Source of the DNA: Thereva unica
Lineage: Eukaryota > Arthropoda > Insecta > Diptera > Therevidae
Length of the DNA stretch: 64,000 nucleotides
Reading direction: 5' to 3'
Assembly: GCA_949987705.1 (NCBI GenBank)
Contig: OX465281.1
Location: 29,000,942-29,064,941 of the forward strand
How positions within the stretch are numbered: position 1 is the first letter of the stretch; the number at the start of each line of letters is the position of its first letter. The position numbers were made by a program, and so were the translations under genes. Below the pieces are notes generated by a model. That model did no database searches. It was given only the letters and a program-made list of their open reading frames with translations, and was not told the DNA's origin. This document shows positions 58,401 to 64,000 of this stretch, in pieces.

Positions 58401-61400
58401 CGCATTTGATTTAGTGATAATGATGTCAGGAATGTTTCCAAACAAAGCTTGGCAGAAGAATAAGATCTGGCAGTTAACCTAGAAAAAACTGAACTAATAT
58501 TATTTTCAACCTCTCTAGGTTGGACGGGCCTACCCTCACAGGGTGAAGTTTTTTACGTCTAATCTTGGAGTCAAACGTGGAAGTCGAACATCCTTATCGT
58601 GGCTGGAGAAGGAGCAAAGCCGCGCTATCCATATTATCGGATATGACAGCCTTTGTATCTGCATTGAATCTCTGAGCCAGGAATGTAGCATCCCTGACAA
58701 AGTTGTGTCGCTTCTATTACCATAGCTACTGTTCCACTGAAAATTCCTCGCTCCTGCCTGCCCTGCAATATTTCACAATGAGGCCATGAAGCTTGGGCAA
58801 TGATTTTTCTGTTGCTTTTTGTAATATCAGGAGTCTCCTTGCGATTTCCAGTACATCATGTTCCAGGTACATGATGTGCGGCCAATCATCACTGCTCAAT
58901 CCGCGCGCTCCCCCAGATGGAACGTTAGGGGACTAAACGACGTGACTTTCTCCGCAGCTGTGGAGCCTGGCCAGCAATCCCTCCGCGTCATTCCCGATAG
59001 ACCTTCGGACAATGCATATCATCCGAAATGCTGGCGAAGAAGCAGTGCTGAGATACGGGTCGAGCCGACGAGGCCGTCCTGCTTACTGGAGAATGAACGA
59101 AATCGTGGAAGACCGCGAGATTTGTGCTGATCAGACCTGGCGGCATCTTGCAGACCTCTGTGTATGTTGGACACGGTAGGTAAGCTCCTGGAGGTAGTGT
59201 AGGACGGAGCGGAGAAATCATCGCTCCCGTCACGTGTGTCTGCTGGCTACTCTGGACGTGAAGAACGCCTTCAATTCCGTTAGTGGGGCAGGGTGCTTGG
59301 CGTGATGGAGCGCGACGACAGACTCCCTTTGTATTTGCAGAGGATGTTGGGGGATTATCTGAAAGGGCGCTTCATAACGTACGATATAAACGATGGCTTG
59401 CGAGAAAGAGAGATAACATCTGAGGCCGTTCAGGGCTCCATTCTGGGATTCGACGCTTGGAATATCTCCGCCCAATAGCAATTACTTCTGTTCTCTCTAA
59501 AATCAATAGATACCTGACGACTTTGAATCTAAAGAAGCCCTACAGGATAGGCAGTATGGATTCAAACTCAAAAGATCTACTGGCGACCCTCTCGAGTGTT
59601 TGTCGGAGCAGCATCTCGACTTGTTTCTCTAGATATTTCCAAGGCTTTCGACAGAGTATGGCAAAGCGCGATGCTATCTAAACTTCAAGCATTGGTATCG
59701 GTTCAGTTCTAAAGAACTGGATTGAGAGTTTTCCTCCAATCCAACTCTCACTCCATCTCGAAATTGCTCTTTGAAATTTGTTTTGCCTTTTCATCCTAGC
59801 AACAACAACAACGCAGGAACTCTCAAAATGTTCGTTTCGTTGTCCGCTGAAAATGTCCATTAAAATTGTCTGCTTTCCGCATGTTTCTCTCTCACCCTAT
59901 TCCCTATAAATCCAGTTCGTTTGTTCCTTTTGGCTATTCGGTTCCCGGTCGTGTAAACCGCCCTGATGAAGTTTTCTCGATATTTGAGGCCTCAGTACAA
60001 TTTGCCATCGTGTAAGGAGCAAATGTACTGCTTCGTGTAAGTCCGGCTCAACTTTACTAAATTAATCAACTCTTGACCGTCAAGTCCAAACTGGTTCCAG
60101 CCATGAGGGCATTACTTCTGTCGTCATCAGGACGCTTCTTAAAAAGGGACCCCTTGAAAGTGATCACCAGAGCCGGGCTTCGCAATTCTGGTGGATGGTC
60201 TTCAATGCCACTTCCATCATTCTTCACACATCCTCCGACCTTATTATGTGCTCCAGAATGTTACCTGCACCTCAAGAACTGCTTCCAGTCGGTCGTGGGG
60301 CATTTTTAATGAACCTGCTCTGTGTCCAGTGCCTTTCGATACCCAAAGTTAATTTTCCTCCTATTGCCCTTTTCGTCCAATACCTCTCAGGGGCTTGAGG
60401 ATAGAGATTATCACTAAGATCTAAGACTGCTTATTATTAATATATTAAATTTTTGTAGAATAAAACCGGTAAACATGTTACACCAACCATAGGCAGGACC
60501 TTGAACAAATTCCTTACGCCGACGCAGCAACAGGTAACCAATTCTATTATAACATTCTATTCGCAAAATTACTTACTCACTTTTATAGAACATTACACCT
60601 GCATCTGGCCCCGGAAAGAAAACGCCAAGTAGTAATTCGAAAATACATGTTTACACTAAGCCATCCTCAGCCAAAGTTCTACCCCGAAACCAGCCAGGAT
60701 CTCGGGACAGCAGTGCAGAAGACACAGCCAGGGGACGAAAGAAAATTAGTGGAAAAGTGTCGGAGGTAAAATATTGAATAACGGAACATTTTTACATTTT
60801 AGTGTTTTTAATTTAACAACAGAGTATGGAGGAAAAACGAAAGAAGAGGGAATTAAAGCATCAGCAGGCGGTAGAATTGCGAGAGGCCAGGGAGAAGCAG
60901 AAGCAGGAGAGATTGAAAAAATTGGCGGAAGAACGAGAAGAGCGAGCCCGAAAGGCTTTGGAGTTAGAAAAGATTCAAAAGAATTTGAAATTACAAGAAG
61001 AGAAGAGGGAAATCCAAAAGAAATGGGAGAGACAAAAACAACTGGAAAAAGAGAAGGCGGAAATTGCTAAGAAAGAACGTGAAATGATGGAGCTAATAAA
61101 GATACAAAAGGCTAAGGAGGCACTGCAGCTGAAACAGGAACAAAATCAACAGAAATTAATTGCACAGAAGAAAATCCAGAAGATGGTAGAAGAATCGAAG
61201 CAAAAATACAACTTTGATATGTTGAACAGTGATGATTCCACCGATGATGAGGATAAAACCAGCGCGAAGAGGCCGACACCGCCTACATGGAGTAGAGGTA
61301 CTATAGTTTTCTATTTTTTCCTTCTATCTAATTTTTACACAATCCAAAATTTCACCATTTCTAGCGCCTGTTCGCCAACTATGCATTGAACGGCAAGCCC

Positions 61401-61558
61401 ACTTACCATCGAAAGTAATTGATAGCTTCTTTTCGGTACAGCCGATGACGCCAAACTTAAGAGAAATATTCCCCGCAATTGATCCCAGATATCTTAAACG
61501 AAATTCAAGCGTTGTTTGGAAGACACCACCTAGATATTCACAATTGCCTAAATATTAA
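49411..61558 (+). CDS. Incenp: Inner centromere protein INCENP
   Basis: Scaffold of the chromosomal passenger complex: its N-terminus binds Survivin/Borealin and its C-terminal IN-box binds and activates Aurora B. Exons: 49411-49491, 53391-53499, 53556-53671, 53732-53953, 54051-54162, 54221-54360, 57268-58049, 58106-58229, 60459-60533, 60589-60765, 60823-61297, 61365-61558; total 2607 nt, 868 aa, all phases consistent. Residues 1-40 are the CEN-box-like helix (MEEIISQTEKIFLSIEGIAK). Residue 261 on is Lys/Glu-rich with a KKKGRPIK AT-hook-like motif and NDATFV at 387, 405 and 423. GSPVKKRVAAFEKAA is at about 524. A charged single alpha-helix spans about 648-772, followed by an acidic DDSTDDED. 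IN-box at about 825-868, with NSSVVW at 851-856 in place of the usual TSS-x-W. Introns 1, 6 and 8 are enlarged by transposons. Confidence 0.95.
50343..50657. mobile_element. Harbinger-like MITE, unit 1
   Basis: TGGGCCGTCCACACTACGC at the left and GCGTAGTGTGGACACACCA at the right, flanked by TAA (50340-50342 and 50658-50660). A TAA/TTA 3-bp duplication is the mark of PIF/Harbinger elements. Lies in Incenp intron 1. Non-coding. Confidence 0.75.
50661..50976. mobile_element. Harbinger-like MITE, unit 2 in tandem
   Basis: A second, roughly 85-90% similar copy in the same orientation that begins at the TAA closing unit 1 and is itself followed by TAA (50977-50979). It most likely arose by insertion into the target duplication of the first copy. 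Confidence 0.75.
51180..52475 (+). mobile_element. LOA/R1-type LINE, 5' part with intact endonuclease frame
   Basis: A possible ORF1 tail (51196-51411) runs into a 224-codon APE endonuclease frame at 51408-52082: LKLVQINLHHAKAASAILEK, VALIQEPW, LVIASAYF, CDANAHHLVWEST, EVIDLTLASTFVSSRI and MSDHRHIRFNL, with the catalytic QEPW, DANAHH and SDH motifs present. After the stop a decayed linker continues to about 52475. No RT here. In Incenp intron 1, same strand as the host gene. Confidence 0.8.
52476..53390. other. Rest of Incenp intron 1; dispersed repeats
   Basis: 52779-52855 is an inverted copy of 59988-60060. 52913-52990 is a diverged copy of the block at 10190. A 96-codon minus-strand frame (52442-52732) has no recognised domain. 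Confidence 0.4.
54430..55110 (-). pseudogene. BEL/Pao gag-protease region remnant
   Basis: Minus-strand readings ALHK-free but recognisable: KHSTTLHDNS (gag finger end, usually KHHTLLH), then downstream VSSSSNKFTTNLEAFVLTKI, and IPKKHPL / NIHLSDPSFNISRV / GLLIRSELLLQNALLGWI in two frames, matching the BEL pattern W.IP....LADP.FN....D.LIGAE.F...L..G.I that follows the protease. Frameshifts and stops throughout. In Incenp intron 6. Confidence 0.6.
55430..57000 (+). mobile_element. LINE mosaic ending in an RTE-type 3' end
   Basis: 55430-55930 has an APE-endonuclease-like frame (VLVMGGAANVHHTQWGSTNT, DNDPTFVTK). 56060-57000 has RTE-like RT scraps (HGISLLSTVCKIFTKII, ILLYGSETWTLL) and a C-terminal block (HMRMDDKRLPRKLFWQDR, SRDR-like NRQEWKRIVNGVRDPA). 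The 3' tail (GTTACGGGGATGTCCCGCTC...ATCAAACAAGAAAAA) matches 34454-34589 and 63417-63613. Two LINE families may be joined here. In Incenp intron 6. Confidence 0.65.
58540..58730 (+). mobile_element. jockey/CR1-type LINE C-terminal scrap
   Basis: SLSWLEKEQSRAIHIIGYDS and CIESLSQ match the tail of the family seen at 63800-64000 (LAWLDKVQKRALKLI...DALSHCRNVA). In Incenp intron 8. Confidence 0.55.
58890..59460 (+). mobile_element. R1-type LINE fragment
   Basis: Frame with DRLPLYLQRMLGDYLKGRFI, DINDGLREREITSEAVQGSI and LGFDAWNIS matches the R1 RT segment PEYLQRMLGDYL...NDGLR..EIT.GA.QGSILGPDLWNI. Upstream linker piece is in another frame. In Incenp intron 8. Confidence 0.65.
59460..59700 (+). mobile_element. 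jockey/CR1-type RT scrap
   Basis: RPIAITSVLSKI and then, out of frame, DRQYGF/TGDL and SLDISKAFDRVW-like readings show the same family as 27015-27870. Confidence 0.55.
60060..60330 (-). mobile_element. R1-type LINE C-terminal fragment
   Basis: Minus-strand RMMEVALKTIHQN preceded by LEHIIRSEDV resembles the tail of the R1 copy at 38785-38970 (ENIVDHMMRSEEMWKKVEAT, LKAIHRKL). In Incenp intron 8. Confidence 0.5.
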
Positions 61559-61800
61559 ACTTTATTTGTTTTTCTTTTTTGAATGTATGCGCAGTATGTA
61601 AGATACTTTAAGTTTAGCCCCGTTTACTTGAAATGTAAAATGTTTTCTTTAAAATGCGTTTATTTTTTCATCATTAGATTGATTTCCATTGTTGGTTTGT
61701 AAGATGCCCTTGTGTGTTTCTGGTAATGTTGAAATTATTTTATTAAGAAACATTTTATTATAATTATTAATATTTTTTGTACAAGTTATAGTATTGATAA

Positions 61801-61806
61801 AATAAA
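61801..61806 (+). terminator. Incenp polyadenylation signal
   Basis: AATAAA 243 nt after the Incenp stop codon, the first such hexamer downstream. Confidence 0.6.
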
Positions 61807-61859
61807 ATTCATTAATATTATGGATTCGTATTTTAGCGGGTTCTATTTTAGGATTCTAC

Positions 61860-62300
61860 ACAACATCAGCATCGAGACCATCCGGGATCCACACTGGAAT
61901 TAGTCAGTGGATCCTTCGTATGATGGAAACTCGGAATCATCCGTAGCAGATGGGGAAAAGTAGATTCACAAAGTCGACGTGCAGCAATACGCCTCAGGGT
62001 GGAAATATCGCCCCTCTGCTTTGGCTTCGGGAGAGCTACAGCAGTTGCCTATGCGGAAGACATGGTGATTTTAGTAACCGGAAAATTCATCCACACAATC
62101 AGTGAGATTATGGAGTTGGCACTTGGCAAGGTTAGCGCTTGCTCCAAAGCCTGCAGGTTATCCCTCAACCCGGAAAAGACAGTACTGATGCTTTTCCCCA
62201 AAAAGACTGAAATATTCACCTTTAGTCCTAATGGCCGAATACTGAGCTTATCACAATCAGCTAAGTACTTGGATCCAAAGCTGAAGTGAAATGGAGGTTG
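61860..62300 (+). mobile_element. LOA/R1-type LINE RT fragment
   Basis: VAYAEDMVILVTGKFIHTIS (catalytic box changed from ADD to AED), ACRLSLNPEKTVLMLFPKK and LSQSAKYLDPKLK are RT motifs 5-7 of this group. The catalytic change and lost flanks show it is dead. Confidence 0.65.
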
Positions 62301-62479
62301 AATATCGGAAAAAGAGCAAGGAAGGTCAGTATAGCTGTATATCCCGAAGGCCAATTACCTGGAGCTTATCAAGTTTTTCCAATCCGCTGACTGGGATCGG
62401 TGTTTCCTAAACAAAGACGTCAACACTGCCGCTATCCGTATCACCAGAACCACAGGCAGGAATGCTTTTGTTCATTCCC

Positions 62480-64000
62480 TAGTTTATCAAATATGTGAAG
62501 CCTAGGGCCAACAGATGGTTTAATCGAGAGTGCATGAACGCAATCAAAATAAAGGAAGCCTTCAGATTTTACAAGAGTTCCTCGACCGAATCGTTCTGTC
62601 GAGAGTATATAAAACTAAGAAATTCCTACGAATCCACAATCAGGGAAGTCAAAACCTCATTTGACAACAAGTTGACAAGCAAGTTTATTAGTGCAAGCGG
62701 TGGTAGCAAAAACTTCTGATCCTTGGTAAGTTCCATCAAGAAGAATTTCACTACATCCACAACCCGATGAGAAGGTGATAACACACAGCAAATCCAAGGC
62801 CGATTTATTAGCATCTCTCTTCGCCTCGAATTCTTCGCTCTCGAGCACACCGTCCATTCAATGGACAGGGTATTCTTCAGGACTCGCGAGGTGTACAGGT
62901 GCTTTAAGTAAGTCGATTCCAGCAAACCAACTGGACCCGATAATATACTCCCATCGTCTTAAAAATGCGCCTATAATACTTCTCCGTAATTTATCCAGAC
63001 TCTTGGACACTTAAACATACCAAAAAAGGTGACTTCAGCATTCCCTCCAACTACGTTAATATAGTAATTACTTCCATTCTCTTCAAAACCATGGAGGCGA
63101 TAATCAACAAGCTTATAGGACATCTAGAATTCCACTTATTTATAAACGACAGGCAGTATGGCTTCCGCAAAAAAGATCCACTGGCGATCTTTTAGTTTGC
63201 TGTACAGAACACCTGAATCTAAGTCAGCATGGATTTGGTGAGTCTAGTCTAGTTGCTCTAGATATCTCTATGGTTTATGATAGAGTTAGCCCTGTTAGCT
63301 AAACTTAAAGCTATTGGAGTCGACCTCTTTCTACAGAAGTAGATTGAAAGTTTCCTTTCCGGCCGTTAAATCAAGGTAGTATTGGATGGCGTCAAATCCG
63401 AATCCCACCCGATCTCAACTCCGCTGTGGTCTGGTCCCAAGTCTAGGGTGTGAAAGGGAGGGTGGTCGACCTGGCGAATTGACCAGAATCGGGAAATCGA
63501 AGAAACTTAGCAAGAAACCGCATTTTTTAAAGCGGCACCTACAGCAGCGTATCCGTTGCGGGGGCCGTCCCGCTCGGATCGCCAGCTGACTGATCTAAGA
63601 AAGAAGAAGAAGAACCCGATCTCTGCAGGGGTCAATTTTATCACCTACCCTATTTCTTATTTTTACAAATGACGTACTTTCAATCTCCCCACCACACTTC
63701 CCACCTTTGCTGATGACGGTACGCTGCTATTCAACTCATTCTAGATTAGGGAAGCAAGAATCGTGACGAATTCAACCCCACCAAAACCAAGTACTGTCTT
63801 ATCTTATCGGCCTCTTCTCGAATACAACTCCCTCGTTTGGGGCGGGGGTCCGAAAACCACCTTGGCGTGGTTAGATAAAGTACAAAAAGGGCCCTCAAAC
63901 TTATTGGTGACTACGCCGTTTGCTCCACCATCGACGCCTTGAGCCACTGTAGGAATGTAGCGGCGTTGACAGAAATTATATCGCTACTATCATAGTGACC
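62480..64000 (+). mobile_element. jockey/CR1-type LINE, longest copy in window, broken
   Basis: Linker (ANRWFNRECMNAIKIKEAFR, FISASGGSKNF), then RT pieces in changing frames (SKADLLASLFASNSSLSS; IPSNYVNIVITSILFKTME-like; GRQYGFRKK-like; VLDGVKSESHPIS; TFADDGTLL), and a tail LEYNSLVWGGGPKTTLAWLD at 63810 continuing to the window end. Interrupted by a 197-bp RTE-type insertion at 63417-63613. Confidence 0.7.
63417..63613 (+). mobile_element. 197-bp RTE-type insertion with 10-bp target duplication
   Basis: Ends with CCGTTGCGGGGGCCGTCCCG and a GAAAGAAGAAGAAG tail, matching the 3' ends at 34454 and 56930. It is flanked by ACCCGATCTC at 63407-63416 and 63614-63623. Removing it restores the RT reading of the host LINE (SHPIS / PISAGV), which confirms it as a later insertion. 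Confidence 0.8.

Overview
This is a TE-rich eukaryotic window, most likely from an insect and perhaps a dipteran. The evidence is the two insect-like intron-containing genes (an Ack-family kinase and Incenp), introns of about 50-90 bp beside kilobase introns full of repeats, and a repeat load of R1/LOA, RTE and jockey/CR1-like LINEs, BEL/Pao and gypsy-type LTR remnants and short terminal-inverted-repeat (TIR) elements. Species was not determined. Exon joins were made by hand from ORFs, GT/AG sites and reading phase; both long models close in frame from ATG to stop (3471 and 2607 nt). Layout: 1-18.3 kb is repeat-dominated DNA with no gene I can prove. It holds LINE fragments, five small TIR elements, an inverted pair of about 450-480 bp LTR-like repeats beside an integrase tail, and a few promoter or first-exon candidates. 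18.6-30.9 kb, minus strand: an Ack-family non-receptor tyrosine kinase (SAM-like, kinase, SH3, CRIB, long linker, UBA) in five coding exons. Its 8.6-kb third intron is packed with LINE and BEL debris and contains, on the opposite strand, a two-exon 408-aa coiled-coil gene with its own TATA promoter that I do not recognise. This nested gene is the best candidate for something undescribed. 31-48.6 kb is again repeat territory: a tRNA-like SINE head, a TATA-plus-ORF-plus-donor candidate split by a small RTE insertion, a seemingly identical inverted pair of 396-bp elements, a minus-strand R1-type LINE interrupted by a hAT-like element with a perfect 8-bp target duplication, an RTE element, a gypsy-type 3' end and a LOA-type LINE. 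At about 48.7-49.4 kb a probable divergent promoter separates a minus-strand non-coding first exon (perhaps the distant 5' exon of Ack) from Incenp. 49.4-61.6 kb, plus strand: Incenp, the scaffold of the chromosomal passenger complex, in 12 coding exons (868 aa), with an N-terminal CEN-box region, an 18-residue-spaced NDATFV repeat, a long charged single alpha-helix and a C-terminal IN-box. Its three long introns hold Harbinger-like tandem elements, a LOA-type LINE 5' half, BEL, RTE, R1 and jockey/CR1 debris. 61.8-64 kb is LINE debris, including a small RTE insertion with a clear 10-bp target duplication. Ack and Incenp are unrelated in pathway (endocytic/actin signalling versus mitosis); their adjacency is positional.
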